Positions 49,668-58,800 of a DNA stretch of 64,000 bases are shown one piece after another. Origin of the DNA: Pseudomonas fragi (GTDB taxonomy: Bacteria > Pseudomonadota > Gammaproteobacteria > Pseudomonadales > Pseudomonadaceae); contig NZ_NQKQ01000004.1 in NCBI RefSeq assembly GCF_002269505.1, positions 151,851 to 215,850 of the forward strand. Direction: 5' to 3'. The translations under genes were made by a program, and so were the position numbers. Position 1 is the stretch's first letter, and each line of letters opens with the position of its first letter. The notes under the pieces are model-generated. The model searched no databases. It saw nothing but the letters and a program-made list of their open reading frames with translations, and was not told the DNA's origin.

Positions 49668-49673
49668 TATAAT
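49668..49673 (+). promoter_or_regulatory. extended -10 promoter of the 223-residue gene
   Basis: GAATGG-TATAAT, 26 bases before the ATG at 49700, which decides that start. Confidence 0.82.
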
Positions 49674-49699
49674 TGAGAAACAAACAATCTAAATCTCAC

Positions 49700-50371
49700 A
49701 TGACACACAACAAAATAGAAATTGAAAACCCTGCTGAAGAATCTGAGCAAGACAAAAAAATCACGTCCGAACTCAACGAGATTTGGAATAAAATTGATGA
49801 GGATGATTCAAAATCTGAGCGATTGAAAAACGTGAGGAGCAAGAAATTAATCGGCTATGACTACCTCACTGGCCTTCCCATCAACATCATCAGACATTTG
49901 ATAATCCCCTGCGTCCTTGGCTTCCTCCTGTACAGAAATGCCGTTGCACTTCTCGCTAACGCTTCGATAGCTGTGACGATTCTGTCTGTCGTGTCCTGTC
50001 TCTTCTTCACTGCTGTCGCTGTGTGTTTCTCCTTCAATTTACTCAAAGCCCAAATCGCTTTTGAATCTGACATCACGATTGAAAGTGATAGAGCTACACA
50101 GGTGAGTCTCAGGTCGGTTTTGACTAACGTGTCCCCGGTAGGCACGCCCTATTTTCTCAAACGCACTGCCCTGATTTTGGATCTCATCCTCGGCTTGATC
50201 GGCCCTACAATCGTCTTCATGGTCGTCTACTTACTCATGTCCACTGGTGGTGTGTTCGCTACCAAGATTGTGTACTTGCTCATCCCTCTGGTCGTCCTGT
50301 TGGCTCTCATCAACAAGCCAGTGAACAAGATGAAGGCGAGAGCTGGTGAAGAGGTGAAGCGCCTCGGATGA
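49700..50371 (+). CDS. membrane protein with four membrane segments
   Basis: 223 residues (MTHNKIEIENPAEE). Charged cytosolic N-terminus of ~50 residues, then hydrophobic segments at about 62-85, 88-115, 160-183 and 188-208, and a basic end. Composition jumps at about 49860 from AT-rich to about half G+C in the membrane part. No family recognised. It faces the relaxase operon across the repeats. Confidence 0.68.
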   Translation: MTHNKIEIENPAEESEQDKKITSELNEIWNKIDEDDSKSERLKNVRSKKLIGYDYLTGLPINIIRHLIIPCVLGFLLYRNAVALLANASIAVTILSVVSCLFFTAVAVCFSFNLLKAQIAFESDITIESDRATQVSLRSVLTNVSPVGTPYFLKRTALILDLILGLIGPTIVFMVVYLLMSTGGVFATKIVYLLIPLVVLLALINKPVNKMKARAGEEVKRLG

Positions 50372-50545
50372 CCGACCAGAATCCTTTGAGCCAGATCATC
50401 GAGTCTGGTTTTTTTGGCTCTGAATTTTGTGAAGAGGTTCGTCAAATTTCTTGGTCAGTGACGCTCTGATGTGACGCATGAGACGTGTGGGTGAGCGAGG
50501 CTACTGGTAGCATGAAGCCATCTAAAAAATGGAAGGGATGTGTCT

Positions 50546-51664
50546 GTGAGCTTCGATAAAAAGGAAGGCAGACTTCAAACTGCTTGGGTCTGGATTGGGT
50601 TCGTTGTGTTCATTACTGGGGTGATTCTGTTCACTACCTACGGGATGAGTCTTGGCCCGATTTCAGGTGAGCATACAGCATGGGGAAGCTTCGGATCATT
50701 GCTTGCTGGCTTCTTCACCATTGCGGCTACTGGGGCAACAATTGCCACGTTACTTTTTCTTGCTAAGCAGAACAAGGACATGCAAAAAGTAAATCAGGCT
50801 CAGCTTGATTCGATGACGTTTGAGAGGTACATCAATCACAGAAAGCTCTTCATCGAGCAATTGAAAGATTTGGAGATTGCTCACAAGAACGCATTCAATT
50901 TTTGTGACCCTAATCTTCTGTACAAAACTATTTTTCCTGAGAACGGCCCACACAAATGTGAATTTTCTGTGGAGTCTAAATTTGATGCGAATGGTGATTA
51001 TGAAAATCTTATCAGTGAGATATATTTCAGATTCGAAGAGCTAGTCGAAAGATTTAACGTCTCACAATTTAATAAAGGCTATGGCGATTTATTAGCGCGT
51101 TGTTTGATTAATTTCCACGACCGAGTGTTAATGGTTGAGCCAGTTGGTGCTAAAAGAAATGGTGACATTGAATTCAACTCAGTTCCGTATTTCATAAATA
51201 TATTTTCGATTGAAGAGTTTGTACGTGCTGCTGTAAAAATCTCAAATCATATTTTGCGATTCACAAATAATAATGAGGTTGATGGTTCTCGAATTTTTGC
51301 AAATTCAAAATTTGTACGTCACGCCATGATGGATGATTATTTTCGCCCAGTTGACAATCAACGTATTGAGATTGTTACAAGCATCTTTGGTATCAAAGCT
51401 CTTGAAAGCATTCATCGGCAAGCTTTTCGTATGAGAGATTCAGAGAATGAATTTTTATTGCCTGTCACATTCCGAACATTGAATAATATTTTCAGTTCGG
51501 CTGATTTGGTGAATGGTCTTGCTGATGATGAAGTATTAAACGAGGTGGTTGAAGATTGCATAGAAGAGGTGGGTGATTATCTGCAACAAATGAAAGTTGA
51601 TAGTCCGAACTTTTCAATGGTCAATAAAATATCAGACAAGCTAATTGCTTTGCGCAATAGGTAA
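50546..51664 (+). CDS. membrane-anchored protein resembling putative phage abortive-infection proteins
   Basis: 372 residues from GTG 50546, nine bases after GGAAGG; a GTG at 50540 is too close to that site. Two membrane segments (about 12-35 and 45-75: WGSFGSLLAGFFTIAATGATIATLLFLAKQN), a coiled linker, then a ~270-residue cytosolic helical domain. This layout matches the putAbiC/retron-effector-like membrane proteins of phage-defence islands, but the assignment is by layout only. GC falls after about 50880. Confidence 0.5.
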   Translation: MSFDKKEGRLQTAWVWIGFVVFITGVILFTTYGMSLGPISGEHTAWGSFGSLLAGFFTIAATGATIATLLFLAKQNKDMQKVNQAQLDSMTFERYINHRKLFIEQLKDLEIAHKNAFNFCDPNLLYKTIFPENGPHKCEFSVESKFDANGDYENLISEIYFRFEELVERFNVSQFNKGYGDLLARCLINFHDRVLMVEPVGAKRNGDIEFNSVPYFINIFSIEEFVRAAVKISNHILRFTNNNEVDGSRIFANSKFVRHAMMDDYFRPVDNQRIEIVTSIFGIKALESIHRQAFRMRDSENEFLLPVTFRTLNNIFSSADLVNGLADDEVLNEVVEDCIEEVGDYLQQMKVDSPNFSMVNKISDKLIALRNR

Positions 51665-51699
51665 TGTTGTTTGTTAGATATTTGGTTTGTGGCGAATGG

Positions 51700-51705
51700 T
51701 ATAAT
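51700..51705 (+). promoter_or_regulatory. extended -10 promoter of the 78-residue gene
   Basis: GAATGG-TATAAT, 26 bases before the ATG at 51732. Confidence 0.82.
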
Positions 51706-51731
51706 GTATTTAAATAATAAACTCCATTCGC

Positions 51732-51968
51732 ATGAACAAATCAAAAATCCTTTTTGGAATCCTTGCATCACTCTTGTCAGTCAGCGCATTTGCACAATCA
51801 GATTCTATGTCATCAATCGAAGTTGTTGACCACAGCACCAGTGTCTCTGAAAGCTCTCAGGCTATAAACAAATCAATTGTCATGAGTCATATTGTTTTCG
51901 AAGATTCGGAATCTGGCGTTACGGTTTATGCAGTCCCTGAACCTGAGCCAATCAAGCCGACCAAATGA
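51732..51968 (+). CDS. small exported protein
   Basis: 78 residues with a signal peptide (KILFGILASLLSVSAFA-QSD); the mature ~55 residues are Ser-rich and end in a Pro/Glu stretch (PEPEPIKPTK) like the linkers of the 1239-residue protein. Its stop codon lies in the loop of its terminator. Function unknown. Confidence 0.7.
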   Translation: MNKSKILFGILASLLSVSAFAQSDSMSSIEVVDHSTSVSESSQAINKSIVMSHIVFEDSESGVTVYAVPEPEPIKPTK

Positions 51969-51979
51969 GTCGGCTTTTT
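51954..51979 (+). terminator. terminator overlapping the end of the 78-residue gene
   Basis: AAGCCGAC-CAAATGA-GTCGGCTT then TTT; the TGA stop is in the loop. Confidence 0.85.
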
Positions 51980-52002
51980 CTATCATAGATGACTATTTAA
52001 AT

Positions 52003-52887
52003 TTATTTCAGGAAGTCGAGAAGTTGAGTGTCCGTCATAAGTTTTACGCCGGTTGACTGCGAGAGTTCTTCTGCTGATTTAGTGAATCCTGAATTTGAGA
52101 CTACAATTGATAAGTCTGAATTGTAAAACCTTTGTGCTGCATAAGCTTCTTGAACTGCTGAATTCCCAATCGCAGCTTTGTGATATTTGGTTTGTATGAC
52201 GATTTTGATTGGGCCTTTTGTTAATAACAAGTCGGCTCCTTGGTCCCCTGATGCTTTTGTTAGCTCTGCCGTCCATGATGTTTCTTTGTTTATCATGCTC
52301 ACAATTTTATTCTCATATTCTACGCCGGTAAGGTCTAGCGCTGCTCCTTGATATTCCTCTCTGTTTAATTCAATATATACATTCATGTTCTTGTAGAGCG
52401 CTTGCATAATTTTGTCTTTGTTTACTGCTGACCAAAACGCAAAATTCATCCTTGTGGTTTCAAAAACATTGAAGTCTTCATCAGACATGCTTTCAATAAT
52501 TGTATTAATGATGGGTTCTATTTTTGTTTTGTAATAGTCGTCAATGTAAGAATTCCAGCCAGAGGTTATAGTCTCCCCAAACTCATCTGTGCGAATGAGA
52601 CGGTCTTTTTTAATTAGCAATACGCCCAAATGCTTATCAATTTTTTCAGACGCAATTTTGAATGCGGCAACATATACACCTAGATTAGAAAGAAAATCCT
52701 CATCCAGTTTGATTAATGAGATAAATATCTCTTCAGCTTGCACACGCAAGCAGTTGGTGAACCCAAACGTCCATGCGGAAGCGTTTATTACTTGAATTCT
52801 ATTGATTGCTTGATTTCGTGGGTTGATGCTCTCTATGGGTAGTTCACCAGATGCAACCAGCATTTCAAATTCTTCTTGAATATTCAT
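52003..52887 (-). CDS. Mrr-type restriction endonuclease domain protein
   Basis: 294 residues. The C-terminal ~110 residues are an Mrr_cat PD-(D/E)xK nuclease: E190 (TGVEYENKIV), D219 (SGDQGADLLL), Q232-x-K234 (IVIQTKYHK), then SNSGFTKSAEELSQSTGVKLM, a family hallmark. The N-terminal ~185 residues are helical, of unknown fold, and probably sense the target. Mrr enzymes cut modified DNA. With two resident adenine methyltransferases, the target cannot simply be their mark. Candidate defence or exclusion gene. Weak ribosome site AAGGAATTT. Confidence 0.87.
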   Translation of the reverse strand: MNIQEEFEMLVASGELPIESINPRNQAINRIQVINASAWTFGFTNCLRVQAEEIFISLIKLDEDFLSNLGVYVAAFKIASEKIDKHLGVLLIKKDRLIRTDEFGETITSGWNSYIDDYYKTKIEPIINTIIESMSDEDFNVFETTRMNFAFWSAVNKDKIMQALYKNMNVYIELNREEYQGAALDLTGVEYENKIVSMINKETSWTAELTKASGDQGADLLLTKGPIKIVIQTKYHKAAIGNSAVQEAYAAQRFYNSDLSIVVSNSGFTKSAEELSQSTGVKLMTDTQLLDFLK

Positions 52888-52909
52888 ATTAAATTCCTTT
52901 TTTATTGCC

Positions 52910-53386
52910 TTAGTTATGGCGATTATTTGTAGAGAATAGATGGATGGCTATTGCGACTGATTCACTCGTATCACGTAGGTCGTTGTCAATTATATTAAGA
53001 CATGGCTGGTTGACGGTCTGGAACAAGAAGGTTGCGAGCTGGTCGAGGCTTTGGACCGCTTGTGAGGTCTTTATGACGTGCTGGATTGAAAGAGTCAGGT
53101 CTTGTTGGGACTCGAAGTGAAACGTCTGTGTTCGTGCCGGACGAAGCCTCATGACTGAACGTGGTGTGTAGCGCTTCAACGTAAAAGGGTCGGACGACAC
53201 TCGCCTGTGCAGGCGGTAGATGCTGCGCGACAGTAGAAGGGCTGTGGCTTCTGGATACTGACCTATGAGCGTGCGTAGCTCTGACTGAAGAGCGCTTAAT
53301 CCAGACCTTACTGCTTTCCCGTGCGGGTAATGCTTCTTGTGGAGGACGTACACGCGGTCTTCCAGTGCTTCCAAATCCCTGTTCAT
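52910..53386 (-). CDS. hypothetical protein, GC-rich
   Basis: 158 residues, basic, arginine-rich in the middle (RSIYRLHRRVSSDPFTLKRYTPRSVMRLRPARTQTF), no signal. Clearly richer in GC than its neighbours. 22 bases upstream of the Mrr-type gene on the same strand, so possibly in its operon. Unrecognised. Confidence 0.6.
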   Translation of the reverse strand: MNRDLEALEDRVYVLHKKHYPHGKAVRSGLSALQSELRTLIGQYPEATALLLSRSIYRLHRRVSSDPFTLKRYTPRSVMRLRPARTQTFHFESQQDLTLSIQHVIKTSQAVQSLDQLATFLFQTVNQPCLNIIDNDLRDTSESVAIAIHLFSTNNRHN

Positions 53387-53420
53387 TTCTTAACCACTCC
53401 TAGCGGTCTCTCCCTAAAAA

Positions 53421-53442
53421 AACCGCCCCAATAGAGGCGGTT
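53421..53442 (-). terminator. terminator after the lipoprotein genes
   Basis: AACCGCC-TCTATTGG-GGCGGTT then TTTTT on the minus strand. Confidence 0.85.
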
Positions 53443-53449
53443 GATAGAT

Positions 53450-53815
53450 TTACTTCTGATTTTGTCTCTGGTACTCCTGACCAATAGCTTGGGCATCAGC
53501 TTTCGCGCCAAGGTTTGGTTTTGTACCACCAAGCTTGATTACTTCGTTTACGTGCATGCCATCGAAATATTCGGCTAAGTCTTTTTCGTAATCTTCATCT
53601 AGTCCATGGTCTATAACCCACTGATTCATAAGATTAGGAACGGCAATTTGTAAGTCTTTCTTCTGTCCCGGTGTGAGTAGTTCGCTACGTTCGACAAATT
53701 CCCCAATATCATGGAGGTTTTTGCCGTGGATTACTGGACTATCGTCACTGCTGCCACAACCAGTGAGCAGGATGCTCAAACCTATTGCTATGCATGAATT
53801 TCGTATAATAGACAT
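53450..53815 (-). CDS. small lipoprotein
   Basis: 121 residues with a type II signal peptide and lipobox LLTGC (C20), then SSDDSP. The mature domain is helical and acidic. It lies 19 bases after the larger lipoprotein gene and is probably co-transcribed. Outer-membrane lipoproteins are common in conjugation and exclusion complexes; the specific role is unknown. Confidence 0.75.
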   Translation of the reverse strand: MSIIRNSCIAIGLSILLTGCGSSDDSPVIHGKNLHDIGEFVERSELLTPGQKKDLQIAVPNLMNQWVIDHGLDEDYEKDLAEYFDGMHVNEVIKLGGTKPNLGAKADAQAIGQEYQRQNQK

Positions 53816-53834
53816 TTAATCGTTCCTTGATTAA

Positions 53835-54917
53835 TTAAGCAGAGGTTTCTGGCTTGTCCATGTCTACTAGCTGCGTTTTCAAATCTTCAATGCGTTTTTT
53901 TACTTGTTCAAGGTTGTTTTTATCAGAAACATATGAATTTTCTGTCCAGCGTTTCCAGCCTGCATCATCTAGTGATTCAGCAACGATAACGTTTTTACCT
54001 TTGTCAGCCGCTTCAATGAATTTAACATCAACGGTTAAATCACTAGGAGCATATTTGTAAGCCCCTGATGCAGAAATGCTGTACGAAACATGTTGGGTCG
54101 AGCCGGGTGTAACACCTTGTCCCGGAAAATTGTCACTGCCACTTTTAGTAGTTATGTTTGTCGAGCCAGCATTTACATCAATTCCGAATAGGATTTGATT
54201 GAATGTAAATTGTGTATTGTTAATCACGTCAAATTCGACAAAGCGCTTGCGTTTACCGTCAGCCTTGATTCCGATATTTTTTATTTCTACATTTTTAAAA
54301 TCAGCCACAGCTTCTGTGTAGGGTTTTTTCTTGATTTCTGCTTCGCTGATTCTTGCTTCTAGAACAGGAATATTGCTTTCAAGCTGCGCGATGTTTTGAG
54401 ATATTTGGATTTTGCGTTGGCGAGCAAATTCTAGTTTCTGATTTTTTGCGCGCTCTTCCATTTCGCGTTGGCGGTTTGCAGCGATTTCGTCTTGTGCTTT
54501 TTGCCATTGCTCTTTTAGCTTGGCGAGTTCTTTATTCCATTCTTCTTGTTGGGCGATAATTTTGGATGGTGTTTTACCATCCATCATTTTCAGAATTTCT
54601 TGTTCAGTCGCGTCATCAGCACTGGTGTCAACATTTCGGCCCTGTATCCCACCCATCATTTGGCCAAGAATGCCCATCACATTCTCTTCTGGGGTTCTGC
54701 CATCGTGATGCTTGGCGTAGGCGTAGTTCATGCCTGTCTGGAAGGCTTGTTGGAACTTGACCTTTTCGACAGGCTCCATGTCCTTGGTCACTTGCTGCAC
54801 GCTGGCCTTCATGATTGGCATGGAGGTGGCTTCGATTTTGTCTTCACAGCCTGCAAGCATTGCCATAGAGGCGATGAGCACAGCAGTAGCTAATATTTTA
54901 CGGGGGAAAACTTGCAT
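53835..54917 (-). CDS. lipoprotein with central coiled coil
   Basis: 360 residues from the ATG at 54917 (MQVFPRKILATAVLIASMAMLAGC; the lipobox cysteine ends this run). A ~95-residue N-terminal domain is followed by a charged coiled coil (about 120-200), then a beta-rich domain (FVEFDVINNTQFTFNQILFGIDV) and a second short coiled coil. The layout suggests a periplasm-spanning or stalk lipoprotein. GC-rich at its 5' end, AT-rich after about 54550. Family not recognised. Confidence 0.72.
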   Translation of the reverse strand: MQVFPRKILATAVLIASMAMLAGCEDKIEATSMPIMKASVQQVTKDMEPVEKVKFQQAFQTGMNYAYAKHHDGRTPEENVMGILGQMMGGIQGRNVDTSADDATEQEILKMMDGKTPSKIIAQQEEWNKELAKLKEQWQKAQDEIAANRQREMEERAKNQKLEFARQRKIQISQNIAQLESNIPVLEARISEAEIKKKPYTEAVADFKNVEIKNIGIKADGKRKRFVEFDVINNTQFTFNQILFGIDVNAGSTNITTKSGSDNFPGQGVTPGSTQHVSYSISASGAYKYAPSDLTVDVKFIEAADKGKNVIVAESLDDAGWKRWTENSYVSDKNNLEQVKKRIEDLKTQLVDMDKPETSA

Positions 54918-55069
54918 TTGGGTTCCATCCACAGCGTTGTTTGGATGCCAATTTTTTCACAATGGTATGGCCTTAAGCCAGCTTAATCTTCCCCACTTGC
55001 ATCTCGTAGTGGCTTTTAGCTGGCCTTCTGGATGACAATTAAGGCTCAACGACTCTCATGGAAGAAGGC

Positions 55070-55636
55070 ATGAAAATCATTCAATCTGCTGTCAAATTCA
55101 CTCTCATCACGCTTGCTCTGTCTGTGGCTACTGCGGCTTATGCCGTACCCCCACTCGAACCACTCGGGAAAAATCCTAATTTCGTCCGAAATTCAGACCA
55201 GCGAAGCATCGAAATCCAAGGGATGGGGAACAAGATTCTTGATGCCGCTTCATCTGCTCGTTACCAAGTGAGAGTGGATACGGATAACACCGAATACGCT
55301 TATGCATTTGAGCGTCTTGATGAATCTGCACTTCAATACACGGGCAACCGTGAAGATATTGCAGGTTATAAGTTTTTTAATCTGACTATCTATATAAATG
55401 GTACGAAAATGCAGACTCAAACTACTGCCTTCGTACCAAGTGAATATTCAAGCGCTATTCTTTTCAAAAAGATGGATAGAGACGAAAGAAATACCTATGA
55501 CTTCGATTTAGGTATAGATAGTGAAAATCGTGTTTATATTATTACATCACCAACAGATGTTGTGTATTTGACCCCGCAAGAAACTATTAGAAAGCCAATT
55601 TCAATTCGTGAAAAAAATAAAGATATAATTTTCTAA
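55070..55636 (+). CDS. exported protein
   Basis: 188 residues from the ATG at 55070, preceded by GAAGAAGGC. Signal peptide cleaved near AAYA-VPP. The mature domain is beta-rich (YKFFNLTIYINGTKMQTQTTAFVPSEY). GC-rich to about 55330, then AT-rich, another intragenic change of composition. No family recognised; it stands next to the lipoproteins and the 1044-residue membrane protein. Confidence 0.7.
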   Translation: MKIIQSAVKFTLITLALSVATAAYAVPPLEPLGKNPNFVRNSDQRSIEIQGMGNKILDAASSARYQVRVDTDNTEYAYAFERLDESALQYTGNREDIAGYKFFNLTIYINGTKMQTQTTAFVPSEYSSAILFKKMDRDERNTYDFDLGIDSENRVYIITSPTDVVYLTPQETIRKPISIREKNKDIIF

Positions 55637-55645
55637 AATCATCTT

Positions 55646-55669
55646 AAAGCCAACATTGTTGGCTTTTTC
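55646..55669 (+). terminator. intrinsic terminator after the 188-residue gene
   Basis: AAAGCCAAC-ATT-GTTGGCTTT then TTC. Confidence 0.85.
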
Positions 55670-55774
55670 AAGACTGCTGGAAAATCTCATGTTAACATTT
55701 TAGTAATTTTGGCGGAAATATTGGCAGCGCAGAGGAGTATTTGATTAGGTGTAAATTTGCTTGTTCTGATTTGG

Positions 55775-55780
55775 TATAAT
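55775..55780 (+). promoter_or_regulatory. extended -10 promoter of the 1044-residue gene
   Basis: TTTGG-TATAAT, 26 bases before the ATG at 55807; leader without ribosome site. Confidence 0.82.
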
Positions 55781-55806
55781 AAAGGCATATCTACATACCT
55801 TTACCT

Positions 55807-58800
55807 ATGTTAAGCCTTAAACAATTCCTGCTTTTCGTTGTACTTCTTTGCGCTGGTACACAAGCAAACGCTGCACCCAGTACCACTTGGTGGTGGTTCG
55901 GAATGGACGTGTCACCAATCTGCTCTATTCCCAGCAATCTCTCAAACGTCCTCGATTTCGATGTGAAGCCGTATCTGAACGCTGGTGGGTACATCTGCAA
56001 CGAAGACGCTGCAATGAATTTGGTCATGGACCAACAAACGGCTGATGCTGTGTCCCCTTTAAAGGCTGGCTTGGCAGAGGTCGGATATGACAGACCATCA
56101 AAAGATAATGCATTTTTCTCATCATTTTGGAATGTAATAATCCTTGGCATTAGTTATCTGCTTATTTGTGCCGGTGCTTGCATGTTGGTTAATTTTCTAT
56201 TCGCTGTTGTGAAGTCTGGTGATGCAGTTGCTTCATTGATTAATTACAAGAATAGATTGTTAGCCATGCTTCTATCGTACATGTTCGTGAAATTGGCAGG
56301 CTCGTTCCTAATGATGATTTTTTCATTAAATGTCTTTGTCGCCAATGCTAATCTCTCAAACAATCTTGCGACAATAATTGAAGTTCCTTGCTCAGAAGAT
56401 ACACAGACTGATTGCACAAATAAATCTAAGTTAGAGCAAAGTGAGAAATTCGTATTAAGCTCGAATTCTGCTGCTCAGTTTAACGTAGCGACGGAAGAAA
56501 ACGTTACGACTAACGCATTGTTCATGTTTAACAAATCCAAAATGGTTAAAGAGCCGGGTGCATTATTTGGCAGTTTAACGAAAGATGAAGCGATTGAAGA
56601 GGCTGTAAAGCAAGGTCGATTGACTTATCAGTTGACAAAAAATCGCGAAGTAAACGTAGACATAACATCGAATCTTTCAAATATTCTCAATGCGTACAAA
56701 GTTGGGCAGCGTTATACAGCTTTGAAGCTTGCAGATTACAGTGCGAAAGATAGACCGATTTGGGGCTATAAATCGGCATATGGAACGGTTGAAATTGCTT
56801 CTAATGGCGGGAATATCGAAACTCAATCTAATGAGTCTGCGAACGACGGCACCTTGAACAATAATCTCAGAGCAATTCAGAAACAAGCTGCTGAAACAAT
56901 GGGTCAACAAAGGCTTGCTCAGATTGAAGGGCTTACAAACAAAATCTTAGCCGAAATGAATAGCAGTACATTTCAATCAACTGATTTAGTCATTGATGAT
57001 GCTATTCGTGCAAAAGCTAAAGCGAGCGTTAAAGCTAACATCGAAAGTAATTTGAAATTGGATGAGTTAGGGCTGAAAAATCCGGCAAGTTACGACATTG
57101 TTAATGGATACGCCTATGCGAATTTCATGAGCGGGGCGCGTGGGCATGACATGACTGATGATGGTGATTTGCTACGTCAGCAACAAGATTATGCAGTTAA
57201 AAATATCACTTTACCTATAAGAGACGCTTACTGCACCGACAACTGGGATGCTTACAAACAAGAAAGACAACAAATAGCGAATTTCAATGATTTACCCGGT
57301 TCTGTGCCTATGGAACATTTAGTTCGTGCTGATTATCCTCTGAACCTTGCGTGCGGCAATCTAAACGCTGTGACTCACAAAATTGACATTCTAGGTTCAG
57401 ATGACCAATCAAAAATCACTGAGAATTTCAAACGTGCATTGGCTACTAAATTAGCTTCTGACAGATGGGATGCGAGCGCTTACCTAGGCGTTAAAGATGC
57501 AGTTTCTGAGGATAAAGGTCATCAAGCTGCTTTGAATTACTCAATATTGTTGAAATACAAAGAAGGAATTTTAGGAGCTGGATTAGCAGATATTGAGGTT
57601 TCAAATTATCAAAACGCTAAATTGGTCAAGTCTCGTGCGTTGAATAATAATCTGTTCTTCACTTTTGCGAATTCAGGAATTGATAAATACAACTACGTTA
57701 ACCAGAAAATGCTTTTTGGCGATAAAGAAATTGATACGTCATCAGAAGAATACAATACTGTCAGTAACGCATTTCCTCCACTGAGTGAATACTTTAATAA
57801 TCTAAGCATTGCTTCTGTTGCAAATATTACTCCGTCTTCATTAGTAGACAGTTCTTCAACTGAAAAACTATTCGATATTAATAGAGTTTTAACGTCATTG
57901 TTAGGCCAGGATTTAGATTCGTTGAAGCTGATGGCAAAATTACCTCTAAACAAAAGTGCTTATGCAGGTGCTGTTGAGTGTAAAGCTGAACCTTTAACGT
58001 GTGAAGGAAATCCAACAATCGGTTTTCAAGCAGGTATGAAATTGCTTGGGGATGAATATATTGATTTTGCTTATATGATTATTGGCGGTTCTGTTGCTGC
58101 TGACATTATAGTAGGGGGCAAGGATTTGCTAGGTAGTGCCGTTGAAACGGCAACATCGGGAATCGGGATGGAGAAATTTGGTCCAGTTCTAAAATTTGCT
58201 TATAACACCTCAACCGCTTTATTGATGGCTGTGGCGTATGGTGCAAAAATCTATTTCGGTACATTGAAACCTTTCGCATACATTATGCTTGGGCTTGGAT
58301 ATTTCTGTAAGTTCTTTATTCCGATGATGAAAGTTTTCATAATAATCGGTGTGTTGATTCCGTTGAGTTGGTCTATTGCGGTTATCAAATTCGCAACTGG
58401 TCCTTATCTTTTAATTAGAGCAATGTGTGCATCTGATGACCGCGCATCTGCTCAATTCATGAGTCAATTCGGAAATCAGGTCTTAAAATTAGGAATGGCT
58501 CTTACGGTTTTCGGTGTGATTTACATCACAGGAAATTACATGCTTTCGAATTATGACCCTTCGAATCTCATACGCTCAATTTTAACGCTAGGTGATGGCG
58601 GCTTTATAGACCAACTTTTACTTGGATTTATGTGTGTTGCAATGCTCGTTTCCATTTGCTGGGCGCAATTGAAAGCAATAAAAGATAAATACAATGAAGT
58701 TATGGAGGTGTTCACTCATACGAAGAATAACTATGACGATTCAGCTATGTCAGAATTGCAAAAGGTTGCTCAGAATGCCGTGCTAATGAATATCATCAGA

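Larger units (their letters stand above)
49228..49699. other. divergent intergenic region, candidate oriT or centromere
   Basis: 472 bases between the relaxase operon and the divergent 223-residue gene: the -10 at 49255 for the operon, an inverted single site at 49390-49398, the four phased repeats at 49442-49562, and the -10 at 49668 for the other gene. No coding frame stands out. Confidence 0.65.
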
